Positions 31,397 through 40,750 of a DNA stretch of 64,000 nt are shown here, piece by piece. Position 1 is the stretch's first letter. Each line of letters starts with the position of its first letter. Below the pieces are notes generated by a model. It had not been told where the DNA came from, did no database searches, and saw nothing but the letters and a program-made list of their open reading frames with translations. Origin of the DNA: Cafeteria roenbergensis (taxonomy: Eukaryota; Sar; Bigyra; Bicosoecida; Cafeteriaceae); contig VLTN01000059.1 of assembly GCA_008330645.1 (NCBI GenBank), forward strand, positions 124,001-188,000. The letters run 5' to 3'. The translations under genes and the position numbers were made by a program.

Positions 31397-34300
31397 ATGA
31401 GCCGGGACGATGCTGCCGCCCTCCTGCGAGAGAATGCGATGCTGCGCGAGGGTGAGACGGGCTGGCGCATACGGCAGGGCGCCCTCACCCCGGGCCGGGC
31501 CGTTTGCAGAGTGCGCCCTTGAAGGGCGGCTGCTTCGCGATCAAACCGTGCGCCTTGACAGTGATGCGCGAGCGCTCCCGTCACTGGGTCGCCGGCGTGT
31601 GGCCTAGCGCGTGGGTGCCGACCGCACGCGTTGCGCCGATCGTGAACGTGCTGCCGCGTGAGCCCCGCAGAGGTGGGGCGCCTACTGGAAGCGTCTCGCG
31701 CGCTGACGGAGTCTCACGAGGCCACGCTGCGCCGCCGCAAGCGCCACGACGCGATCCGGCGCAGCATGTGCCTCCGGACCACGGCCCCCGCGGACGCGCC
31801 AGCCCAGGCCGCGCGCCAGGGCCTGTTCAAGCTCGTGTCCGGGAGCGCTACGTCCAAGGTTGAGCGGCTGGGGCCCGACGACGCCAAGGAGCTGCTCGCT
31901 TGGCACCGCACCGGGTACAGCCACAAGGCCAGGTCGCTCTGCAGCTTCGATCCCACCGAGGTGCGCTGGGAGAACGGCAAGGTCTTCAGCGGGTCGCTGC
32001 TCCACGCGGCGGCCTTCGAGGGGAATCCGTTCACGGTAGCAGTGCTGGTGGACGCGCTGGGACTGCCTGTGGACGACGAGGACCTGCTGGGCCGCACCCC
32101 CGCGCACATCGCCGCGATGGAGGGCCAGAAGCTCGCCATGCGCACGCTGCTGGCGCGGGGAGCCGACCCCCTGGCCAAGGACGCCGCGGGCCAGACCCCG
32201 CTCAGCCTTGCCTGGTTTCGCGTCCGCAGCAACGCCTTGCCGAAGCGCGGGTGGGAGAACGAGGACATGGTGGTCGTGCTTCAGGACGCTGTAGACAGGG
32301 AGCGCGAGACAGGGTCCCGTGACGGCGCGGAACCCTTCCCAGTCCCTGCCGAGATGGCCAAGATTCTCAGCTGGGACCCGGAGGGGGCCGGGCCAGGGGA
32401 CGAGGGAAGCAGCGGCGCGAGGCCAGACGCCGCTGGCGATGTCGCCGGTGCTGCCTCTCGCGCTGGTGCCGGCGCTGGCGCTGGTGCCGGCGCCCAGGCG
32501 GCAGTCTCGGACGAATCCAAGGCTGCCGGCGGCGACGGAGCGTCCACGCGGAGCCCCCCCGGCGGCGACGCCGCGGCCCCGACGCCCTCAACTCCCCGCT
32601 CCCGCGTCGCCCGCTTCGCGCCGGATTGCCCGAGGACGCCGTCGCTGTTCAAGTCCCCCGGGGCGTCCCTGTGGTTCGGCAGCGGCTCCGCCAAGAAGCG
32701 CGCCCGGACCCCCGGGAGCGCCGGCGGAGGCCCGCTTGTGTTCACGCCCATCGAGGCAGTGCCAGCGCCCCTGTCCCGCCTGCCAGCGCTCGCCAAGCGC
32801 CTGGGCCACCTGCTCCTGATCCGAGGCACGGTCCGCGGGGCGCGGGCGCGCGAGGAGTTCGACCGCCGCGTCTTCGTCCTCTGCACGGAGGCCGCTGCGG
32901 CGGCGAGGCAGCTGCCGCCCCTCGACGCTGGCCCGGCCGCCGCTGGCGACGGCAGCGCTGGCGGGCCGGCCCTGCAGGCGCTGATGGACCGAGCATTTTC
33001 GCTTGCGTTTCCGCCCGCGACCGTCGCTGCCACCGTGCTGTTCGACCCGTCAACGCGCCGCTCGCGAGCCTTTGAAGCTGCCATCGGAGCGGCACTGGCG
33101 GACCTGCCGCCGTCCGACCGGGGAGCGTGGGCGGAGGGCCTGCGAGGCATGTCCTGTGCCGTCGGGATGCCCGAGGGCACCGGCTCACCGTTCCGCAGCC
33201 AGCTGTGGTTCGCCGTGCTGACAGTGGACAAGCGCAGCCGCTTCCCAGCGCAGGGCTCGCCCCACGACAGGGAGCGGCGCCAGCCCCGCGTCACTCTGGA
33301 GCAGATCAGCTGTCCCGAGGGCGCAGGCGTGGACAGCTCTGTGCTCAGCGCGATCAGCGCGCAGGTGCTCAGCCCGACGTCGCCCTACGCAGTGGAGGCG
33401 GTGGTGGGGCCGCTGTCCCGCCGCCAGGGGTCCGCCGTGGTGTCGCAGTGGCGGGCAGCCATCAACGCGGCGCTGGCGGCGTCCAGGTGCGACGCCGACT
33501 GCGACAAGACTGGAAGCGCCATCGCCGATGAGGCAGAGGGTCCCCGCCCGCACCCGACCGCCGCCCCGGGCGCCGATCCCCTCTCCGCCGCCATTGCAGC
33601 CGCAGTGCTGCCCTCCGGCGCGAGCCGCGACGAGGGCACTGCCGCCGCGCTCCAAGCTGCCGCCCAGCTCGCCAGACGCTCCCCGCACGCCCTCCGCTGC
33701 CCCAGCAGGACCGGTGCGGGCTTCTGCGAGGCCTCTGCGTTCCAGGCAGGCAAGGCCGCTGCAGAGAGCCTGAACCTGCAGCATAGCGCCGCCAGGTGCA
33801 CAACGGGCGCGCACTTCCATTCAACCGACAGGACCATGGTGCTCTGGGCCGAGGCCAAGGCGCACGCGGCCAGAGTGGGTCCTGTCGGCGGCGGCGGCGG
33901 CGCCAGCAGCGGCGCAGGGAGCGCCGCGGGCGGCCTGCCAGACCAGGGTTTCAAGAGGCTTGCCTTCAAGCAACTCTTCAGCCCGGGGGCGGTGCCCCAC
34001 AGCCCGTCTCACGCCTCGCCAGCGGGGCAAGGCGGCCAACGGCACAACCTGGCGCCGTTCCCGCTGTCCAGGGCGGCGCAGGGCGGCGGCTGGACCGCTG
34101 CCGATTCCGAACGCCAGAGCGATCTCCGCGCGCAGCGCAGCACCCACAATGGCAGCGACGGCGGCGCCGGCGAGGCCTCGGCGTCCGGCAGCGCCCTCTC
34201 CACCGGCATGCGGTCCGCCGTCAGCGCGAGTCTGTCGGCCCGCTCGGCTGCGCTCAGGCACGCCGAGGGCGAGGACGGCGACGTCGCCAGCCCCAGCTCG

Positions 34301-36175
34301 TCCTTCGACGGCGACGCCGCCTCTCCGCCCGGCCCCACGCCCATCAGAGACCTCTCAGCCGTCATGCAGCAGGCTGCGGTTTCGCCCGTTTCGGCGGAAG
34401 AGCGCAAGGCGGCAGAGCCTGACGCCAAAGCCGGGCGTTCTGGTGAGGCAGAGCCAACGACTGAGGTGCGGGAGAGCCGATTGGCTGACATGTTCGGCGG
34501 GAGCGGCGCTGGTGACGAGCTGCCGGCCACTGGCGTGCCGGGTGCGGCGGAGGCTGGGCCCGAGGAAAGAGCTGAGCCAGAGCCGGCGGAGGCGCCGGCG
34601 GGCGCGGAGGGCTTGGGACGAGGCAACGCAGAAGGCGCGTGGGCTGACAGCGACGAGGACTGGTCGCTGGGTGCCATGGAGGGCGAGCAAGAGGGCGCCG
34701 AGGCCGAGGCCGGGGCGGAGACCCAGGCCGACGAGGCAGTGACTGCCGTCCCCCCGCCGCTGCCGGAGAATGAGGCGCGGGGGCAGCCTGGCGAGCCCGA
34801 GGGGGCGCAGGGGACAGGCGGGGATGCCCTGCCGGACCCGGCTTGGGGCGAGGGCGAAGGGCCGATGGTGGATTCGGTCAGCGCATCAAGCATGTTCGCC
34901 GACCAAAGCGGGGCCGATGGGGGCCCCTACGCGAGCGTCGGAGACGGCGGCGACGCGATGGGGGGGAAGGCGACCTCCATCCCCGAGCCAAACGGGGCGC
35001 CAAGCGCGGACGCGTGGGGCGACGCGGACTGGGACGTGCCGGACGCCTCGGACGAGGAACGCGCGGTGGCAGAGGCAGAGGATGCCGAGGAGGCGGTGGC
35101 GGCAGAGGAGGCAGAGGAGGAGGAGGCAGAGGAGGAGGCGGTAGAGGACGAGAAGGCAGAGGAGGCAGAGGAGGAGGAGGAGGGAGGGGGGGCTGCTTCC
35201 TCCGTGCTCGAGGCCGCATCGGCCGTCACGTCCTCGCTCTTCCAGGCTTGGAAGGACGCCACCGGCCAGGAGGCGGAGCAGGGCGGCCAAGATGAGGGCC
35301 GGAGCCCGGGGGACGACTCGGCCGGGGAGCCTCAGGCCGGCGAGGTCGCTGGGGCAGGCGACACGGCCGGCCAGCACTCTCAGCAGGCGGCAGAGCCCGA
35401 GGAGGGGGCCCTTTCGGCTTCGTCATTCTTCGGCGGGGAGGAGGCAGGCGACGGCTGGGCCGACAGCGCGTTCGAGGACGACGCCTGGAACGAGGCTGCC
35501 GGCCCGGACGCGGAGCCGCAAGACGCAGAGCCTGCTGCTGGAGCCGCGGATGCGGACGCCGAGGTTGCCGAGGAGGGCGGTCGGGGGGAGCGAGAGGCTG
35601 AGTTGGAGGACGAGGCCGATCGGGAGGACGCCGGGAGCCGCTTGGATGCGGGCAGCGAGGCTGCCGCAGCTGAAGAAGGTGTCGCAGCGGGTCCAGCCAG
35701 CGACGAGGGCTGGGACGATGACCAGGCGTGGGAGGAGGCCGAAGAGCCTGGCAGCACCGGGGGGGTGTCTGCTTTCCCGCCGCTGTCGCCGTCGGACGGC
35801 ACGACGCCGACTGGACAGGGTGCAGGCAGCTTCTTCTCGGCCCCGGCCGGGGGCGAGGACAGCGCGGCTGCGGGTGCTGCCGAGGCTGGTTCGCACCGCG
35901 AAGACAGCGGCAGCGGCGGAGCGGCGCTGTCGTCCTTCTTTGAGGGCGAGGCGGGAACCGAATCGGCTGCCGAGGGCTTGTTCAGCTCGGCGCCGGCACC
36001 GAGTCCCGAGGCGATGACGACACAGGTGATGCACGCTGTGACTGACATCATGGACGCGCACGAGCAGCCCGCTGCCTCGGCTGCAAGCTTTTTCGAGGAC
36101 GGGGCCGCAGCTGGAGCGCCTGCCGGCCTCGACGGAGACGAATTCATTGCGCCCGACAGCAGCGACGACTGGTAG
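31397..36175 (+). CDS. ankyrin-repeat protein with long acidic tail
   Basis: Exons 31397-31451 and 31671-36175 join in phase 1 across a 219 bp GTGAGA...CAG intron and give 1,519 residues. Residues 1-45 form a coiled coil (ALLRENAMLRE joined to VGRLLEASRAL). Ankyrin repeats lie at about 120-205 (GSLLHAAAFEGNPFTV, GRTPAHIAAMEGQKLAM, AAGQTPLSLAW). A disordered Ala/Gly/Ser stretch follows. Residues about 380-650 may be folded (LAKRLGHLLLIRG, RVFVLCTEAAAAARQL, VTLEQISCPEGAG), of no family I know. From about 955 the protein is very acidic, with runs such as EEAEEEEAEEEA, recurrent tryptophans in acidic context (DEDW, DADWDV, GWDDDQAW) and a recurring SSFF/SMF motif. Inside the intron an open stretch (31510-31600) could be an extra exon, but it lacks a GTGAG donor. 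Function is unknown; scaffold or trafficking adaptor is a guess. Confidence 0.75.
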
Positions 36176-36506
36176 CAAGCGCCCTCGCCGAGAAGCTGGG
36201 TGCACTCGGGTGCGCGGCGTGCGTGTGCAAGTATGTGTGTGTGAGCGTGTGCGCGAGCGCGCGCGCGTGCTGGCCCAACCTGCTGTTCATTGGCAACACG
36301 AACCGCCGGCCAGCTGCTGGCCAACCCGGTCCGCGAGAGCGAGTGCGGCCATCACGCGCCCGCAGCTTGACAGCGACCCCACAGCTTTCGCGCCGGACAG
36401 GCGCGCTGCGGCGCCCCGGGTACATCGGGTTCCTCCCTTGTTCGGCTGGGCCGGCGCGGACTCGCACTGCTGACTTGCCGCGAGGCCTCCGTTGGGCTGC
36501 AGCGCC
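36176..36506. other. intergenic region with GT-rich tract
   Basis: This 331 bp spacer lies between two genes on the same strand. It holds the 3' GT-rich tract of the ankyrin gene (36199-36270) and the COX10 promoter. No gene is visible. Confidence 0.5.
36199..36270 (+). promoter_or_regulatory. GT-rich 3' tract of the ankyrin gene
   Basis: The sense strand reads tgcgtgtgcaagtatgtgtg and continues as GT and GC alternation, starting 24 nt after the stop. It belongs to the class of sense-strand GT tracts that follow many stops in this window. Confidence 0.45.
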
Positions 36507-38201
36507 ATGCTCGCGCCCCTTTCCCGCTTCGCCGGGCGGCGCGCGCTGCCGCGCTCGGCGGGCGGTTGCCTGAGGGAGCCCGTGCTCGTGAGGCAAGCAG
36601 GCCCAGGCCGCCAGCGCCTGGTGTTTCCCGCCGTGACCTTCTCCGTGGCCAGCCGGGCGGGCGGGAGCGGCACCGACCGTCCGTCAAGCGCCAATCGGAC
36701 CGCAACTCCGGCTTGGTGCGACCTGAGCGTCAGCCCGCTGGCGCCGGGCTCCAGGCCGGTATCCACGAGCGCCCCCTTGTCGATGAGGGCGAGTGCGGCT
36801 CTTGCAGCGGCGGATGAGCCGCAGCAGCTGGGCGCGTCTGGCGCAAAGCCGCCGTCCGCCCGCCCGCTCACGATTGGCCGCGCGGTGCGCATGTACAACC
36901 AGCTGTCCAAGCTCAAGCTCTCAGTCTTCGTGACGGGCACTGCGGCACTTGGGTTCCTGACCGCCGGCCCGCCCGTGTCGGTCCCGGCGCTCATCGGCGT
37001 GACGCTGGGCACGTACCTGTGCTCCGCCTCGGCTGGCACGTGGAACCAGCTGTACGAAATCAAGAACGACGCTCTCATGTCGCGCACTCGCGCCAGGCCG
37101 CTACCGTCGGGCCGCATGTCCAAGGCGCACGCGGCCACGTTCGGCGCGGTCGCCGGCCTCTCGGGCGTGGGCCTGCTTGCGGTGGCGTGCAACCCGCTGA
37201 CCGCCGCGCTTGGCGCCGCAAACATCGGCATTTACTCCCTCATCTACACGCCCATGAAGCAGGTGTCCTTCCTCAACACGGAGGTCGGCGCCATTGTCGG
37301 GGCCATCCCTCCCCTGATGGGCTGGGCCGCGTGCACTGGCTCCATCACGGCAGAGCCCGCCGGGGCGGCGCTCTTCGCTGCTCTGTTCCTGTGGCAGATG
37401 CCCCACTTCTACGCCCTAGCGTGGCGCCATCGCGCCGACTACGCGCGCGGCGGCTACGCCATGGTGTCCAAGGACGACCCCGACGGCCGCCGCACCGCCA
37501 CGCGCACGCTTGGCTACTCGCTGGGCCTGCTGGCCTTCCCGGTGGCCACCACGCTGGCCGGCGTGACGTCGCCCATGTTCGTGGTGGAGGCCACTGCGGC
37601 CAACACCCTGTTCATGCACAAGGCCTGGCGTTTCTACCGCGACCCCTCCGACGACACGGCGAGGGGCGTCTTCTTCGCCTCGCTGTGGTACCTGCCCGTC
37701 ATCATGTTCTTCCTCATGTTCCACTCGCACCGCTGGCGCTCCGCCACCGACGCCGAGGACGCCAGGGAGCTGGGCGAGGCGGTGCCGGCCGTGGAGGCGA
37801 GAGTGGGCGAGGGGCAGGGCGAGGTGCCCCAGTGGCTCGAGGAGGTGGACATGGTGCTGGCCACCGCCTTCGCCGACGACCCGGTCTCGCGCTGGGTAAG
37901 CGAGAACCTCTCTGGCGCCGCCGCCCGCGCGCGCCGTGTGCTCCGCTCTCACTGCCCCCACGAGATCCTCACCTCAGCCCCGCGCGTTGGCGAGGGCAAC
38001 GAGACGGAGGGGTCCCTTTCCGTGGCGAGGGCCTCAGCGGCGGCCGGCGAGTGCCCCGTGTCCCACAACCGCGGCTCGTCCGCCGCCGTGGACGCCCTGG
38101 GCAAGGTGCTCCCCTGCCCGGTCAGCAAGTCTCAGCAGCAGGTGGCTTCCGTCCGCAGCGCCGCAAAGGGCTCTGCGGTTGCCACCTCTGAGTCCCTCTA
38201 G
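36507..38201 (+). CDS. COX10: protoheme IX farnesyltransferase (heme O synthase) COX10
   Basis: A single exon gives 564 residues from the ATG at 36507. The N-terminus (MLAPLSRFAGRRALPRSAGG) is a good mitochondrial presequence. The UbiA-family membrane core spans about 130-415. It has the first Asp/Asn-rich motif N-Q-L-Y-E-I-K-N-D-A followed by MSRTRARPLPSG, then YTPMKQVSFLNTEVGAIVGA, WQMPHFYALAWRHRADY (the COX10 W-Q-x-P-H-F signature) and YAMVSKDDPDGRRTATRTLG. The enzyme attaches farnesyl to heme B to make heme O, the precursor of heme A for cytochrome c oxidase, in the inner membrane. A C-terminal extension of about 140 residues is unusual. It contains three Cys-Pro dipeptides (SHCPHE, GECPVSH, LPCPVSK) resembling heme regulatory motifs. 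A GT-rich tract starts 16 nt after the stop. Confidence 0.95.
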   Translation: MLAPLSRFAGRRALPRSAGGCLREPVLVRQAGPGRQRLVFPAVTFSVASRAGGSGTDRPSSANRTATPAWCDLSVSPLAPGSRPVSTSAPLSMRASAALAAADEPQQLGASGAKPPSARPLTIGRAVRMYNQLSKLKLSVFVTGTAALGFLTAGPPVSVPALIGVTLGTYLCSASAGTWNQLYEIKNDALMSRTRARPLPSGRMSKAHAATFGAVAGLSGVGLLAVACNPLTAALGAANIGIYSLIYTPMKQVSFLNTEVGAIVGAIPPLMGWAACTGSITAEPAGAALFAALFLWQMPHFYALAWRHRADYARGGYAMVSKDDPDGRRTATRTLGYSLGLLAFPVATTLAGVTSPMFVVEATAANTLFMHKAWRFYRDPSDDTARGVFFASLWYLPVIMFFLMFHSHRWRSATDAEDARELGEAVPAVEARVGEGQGEVPQWLEEVDMVLATAFADDPVSRWVSENLSGAAARARRVLRSHCPHEILTSAPRVGEGNETEGSLSVARASAAAGECPVSHNRGSSAAVDALGKVLPCPVSKSQQQVASVRSAAKGSAVATSESL

Positions 38202-38216
38202 TTGCGTCCTTGTATC

Positions 38217-38290
38217 ACGTGTCACGCGTGCGTGCGTGCGTGCTTGCGTGCGTGCGTGCGTGCTTGCGTGCGTGCTTGCGTGTCTGCGGG
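38217..38290 (+). repeat. GTGC/GTGT tandem repeat downstream of COX10
   Basis: A tetranucleotide array built from gtgc, with some ttgc and gtct variants (cgtgcgtgcgtgcttgcgtg), begins 16 nt after the COX10 stop on its sense strand. It is the longest and most regular of the post-stop GT-rich tracts. Confidence 0.8.
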
Positions 38291-38493
38291 TGAGAGCGCC
38301 CACGAACCTGGGCGCGGGCGCAGCCAGGAGCGAGCATTCGAATCTATCAACATCACGTGCAACCCGCGTGCCCCGGCCGGCGCCAAACCTCGGCGCACCC
38401 GGTCCAACACCTCTCGGAGTGCGAGCAGGACACCATCGGCGCAGCTCGTCGCGGCGCCCGACGCTGCGCGATGCGTGCTCGGGGTCACGAGCC

Positions 38494-38568
38494 GCGGAGC
38501 GGTTTGGAGCCGCCGGGCTCGCGGCGCTCGGCGCCCGTCTGGAGCTCGGCGGCTCCAAACCGCTCCGC
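38494..38568. repeat. 22-bp perfect inverted repeat (hairpin)
   Basis: The left arm at 38494-38515 begins gcggagcggtttggagccg. The right arm at 38547-38568 is its exact reverse complement over 22 bp, and the loop is 31 bp. Transcribed from either strand it would form a strong GC-rich stem. It lies between two convergent 3' ends. Confidence 0.9.
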
Positions 38569-38603
38569 ACTGCCGAGGGGCGACGGGCGCCGAGGCAGCC
38601 GCT

Positions 38604-39807
38604 TCAGGCTCGCGGGTCGTAAGAGTCATCGTCGGCAGCCGGGCCCTCAAGGCGCCGTGCAGGCGCCCCGACGCTAGGCTGGCCGGACTGCGACTGCCGC
38701 CGGTGGCTCGCAAGCCCGCGCTGCTTGCGCCTCGACATGCGGCCGCCTGGGGGCAGCATCAGCGTGCTGTCCGCGTGCGAATGATACCTCACGGCGCGAA
38801 TTCCTCGGAGGCACATGCGGAACTCGCCCTTCACCCCATCGGCAAGCACCACGGAGAGCTGCGGGGGGCGCGAGCACAGCCGAAGCGGGCGGTGGCAGGG
38901 GGGGGGGGGGGCGTTTGCAGCCCGCGAAACCGGCGTCACCAGCAGCACATGCAGCAGCAGGGCGCGAAAAGGCGGCAGAGCACGCTGCCCGCTCACCGAC
39001 TGCAGCGTGGAGGGGTCCGGCCCCCTGAACTGCGGGCCGAGCTCGTCCTCCTCCCGGGGCCGCTGGGACACTGTGACGTGGCCTCTGTCCACGCGCAGAA
39101 ATGAGTCAAACGGCGCGGTGGCGGTCACCCAGCGCCCTCCAGGCACGCACAGCTCACACTGCCACGTGTCGACGGCGTTGAGAGCCTGCGCCTCGTCCAA
39201 GTGGGCCTCGTACGCGTGGCTGCGCGTCGTCAGCAGCACCACGTACGGACGCCCGTCGGTCTTGACCTGAAACTGCAGGCCGGAGAAGGGCGCAAGGTCC
39301 GGGAGCGGGTGCTGCACCTTGGTGCGAAAGCTCGCGTAAGTCGCAGTCCTGCCGTCCGTGGACTTGAAGAGCTCGTCGTCGTTGCGAAGCACCCCCTCGA
39401 ACACCCCGATGACGCCGTCGCGTGTGTCCTTGACGCCGAAGCTGCAAACCGTCATGCCGCCGATCGCGCGGTCGGTGGCAACTTCGAATTTTCCGATGTC
39501 GGCCAGCGAGTCGAAGCGAAAGAGGGGCGCGTCGCCGAGTGCGGAAGGCCAAAAGGCTGCGGCCGCGAAAGACAAGTAATGGCGCCCCCACACTCGCTCA
39601 GGTTCTGCCCGCGCACGCGCAAACGAGGTACTCTCGCGGCGGCAGCTCGACGCACCCCCATCCCAACCTCCCAACACTGGGCACACACTTGCACACACGC
39701 AGCCGCTCCTCACTGGCCGCCAGCCGAGCGCCGGTCGTGCCGAGCACCTCGAGCGGCCGCATCGCCGTGGCCCAGGCCACGCGGACGGCGGTGGCCAGTC
39801 GGCCCAT
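38604..39807 (-). CDS. CIA30/NDUFAF1-like complex I assembly protein, copy 2
   Basis: Three exons (39807-39714, 39556-38997, 38858-38604) join with matching phases (1 and 0) across GTGAGG...CAG (157 bp) and GTGAGC...CAG (138 bp) introns and give 302 residues; human NDUFAF1 has 327. Exon 1 encodes a presequence-like N-terminus (MGRLATAVRVAWATAMRP). The CIA30 domain covers about 40-245: LFRFDSLADIGKFEVATDRA, IGGMTVCSFGV, GVFEGVLRNDD, LQFQVKTDGRPYVVLL, then VVLADGVKGEFRMCLRGIRAV from exon 3. A basic tail follows (SRRKQRGLASHRRQ). It likely aids complex I assembly in the matrix. It differs strongly from CIA30-1, so the duplication is old. Intron 2 has a C12 run about 40 nt before its acceptor. 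The start is 220 bp from that of the divergent PTPMT1-like gene. Confidence 0.88.
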
Positions 39808-40027
39808 GGCAGGAGCCGCCCAAATAGCCTCCCGGCCGCGAGACTGGTCGAGGCCGGGCCGGCCGACTTGTGTGGCGGCCGTGGACCGCGCGGCCGGCCG
39901 GCAGAGCGCTCTCGAGCAGTAGCAAGCGCCGCGAGCGCCACAACTCGGGCCGCCGCCGCCGCAGAGATCCTCCGCCACCCTCGCGCCTTCCCAACAGCGA
40001 TCAGCAGCGCGCATCAAGGCGGTTGTC
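39808..40027. promoter_or_regulatory. divergent promoter region, CIA30-2 / PTPMT1-like
   Basis: These 220 bp separate the start codons of two genes that both act in mitochondria, which would allow joint control. The region is GC-rich with cgccgcc-type repeats and no clear TATA box. Confidence 0.4.
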
Positions 40028-40750
40028 ATGTCTGGCGTGGTCGCTGCGGCCAAGGCCGTCCTGGGATTCCCGTTTGCAGTGTTCAGGCTGTTTCTGGAGA
40101 GCTTTCCGGCTGTGCGCACATGGGCCAGCTGGTTCCTGTGGTACCCAACCATCGCCTTCAACCGGACTGTCTACGTGCTTCTCCCGGCGTGGCGGCCCAT
40201 GTTCTCTCTGGTGGACGCGGAGCACCGGCTGCTTCTGGGCGCGGTCCCGCTGTTCGAGTCCGACGTGCAGTTCCTGCACTCGTCGCACCGCGTCTCAGCC
40301 GTCCTCAACATGTGCTCTGAGTGGGAAGACCACCTGCCCTTGTACGCGTCCCTTGGCATTCGCTATCATCGCGAGAAGGTGGTGGACTTCACCGTTCCGG
40401 CTCGGCTGCAGCTGCTTCGGTGCGCTCAGTTCATCGAGGAGTGCGTGGCCGAGGGCCGCACCATCTACTGCCACTGCAAGGCCGGCAAGGGCCGGAGCAC
40501 GTGTGCGCTGCTAGCGTGGTACATGGTGTTCCAGGGCCTGGCGCCCGAGCGGGCGTGGGCCGCGCTGCGAGTTCACCGCCCCCACATCAGCAAGAAGCAC
40601 CTGACTGAAGGGATTCAGGCTTTCTGGGCGGAGGTACTATCGGGGGCAATCACCCCCGACTCGGTGCGGGCAGGCGCGTGGCCAGGGAAGCGCAGCGCTC
40701 TCAGCGCTTCGGCGGCAGAGTCAGCGAGCCGAGTTGTGCCCTCGGCTTGA
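40028..40750 (+). CDS. PTPMT1-like dual-specificity phosphatase
   Basis: A single exon gives 240 residues. The N-terminus has an amphipathic or hydrophobic stretch and a probable membrane segment (about 30-55, WFLWYPTIAFNRTVYVLL). The phosphatase domain (about 60-205) has RLLLGAVPLFES, VSAVLNMCSEWE, a VVDFTVPA segment at the position of the general-acid loop, and the signature HCKAGKGRST with nucleophile Cys150 and Arg156 (CX5R). This is nearly the P-loop of plant PTPMT1 (HCKAGRGRST). PTPMT1 removes phosphate from phosphatidylglycerophosphate in cardiolipin synthesis on the inner mitochondrial membrane; related PLIP enzymes act on phosphoinositides. The last 35 residues are Ser/Ala-rich. The start is divergent from CIA30-2, and a GT-rich tract follows the stop. 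Confidence 0.85.
   Translation: MSGVVAAAKAVLGFPFAVFRLFLESFPAVRTWASWFLWYPTIAFNRTVYVLLPAWRPMFSLVDAEHRLLLGAVPLFESDVQFLHSSHRVSAVLNMCSEWEDHLPLYASLGIRYHREKVVDFTVPARLQLLRCAQFIEECVAEGRTIYCHCKAGKGRSTCALLAWYMVFQGLAPERAWAALRVHRPHISKKHLTEGIQAFWAEVLSGAITPDSVRAGAWPGKRSALSASAAESASRVVPSA

Larger units (their letters stand above)
38202..38603. other. convergent intergenic region COX10 / CIA30-2
   Basis: These 402 bp between two convergent stop codons hold the COX10 GT-rich repeat (38217-38290) and a 22-bp perfect inverted repeat (38494-38568). No gene is visible. Confidence 0.6.

Noticed and set aside
31510-31600. Possible extra coding exon in the first intron of the ankyrin gene
   Set aside because: The acceptor is good and the translation looks like a coiled coil, but no GTGAG donor follows. 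Direct splicing of 31451 to 31671 keeps the frame with standard sites.
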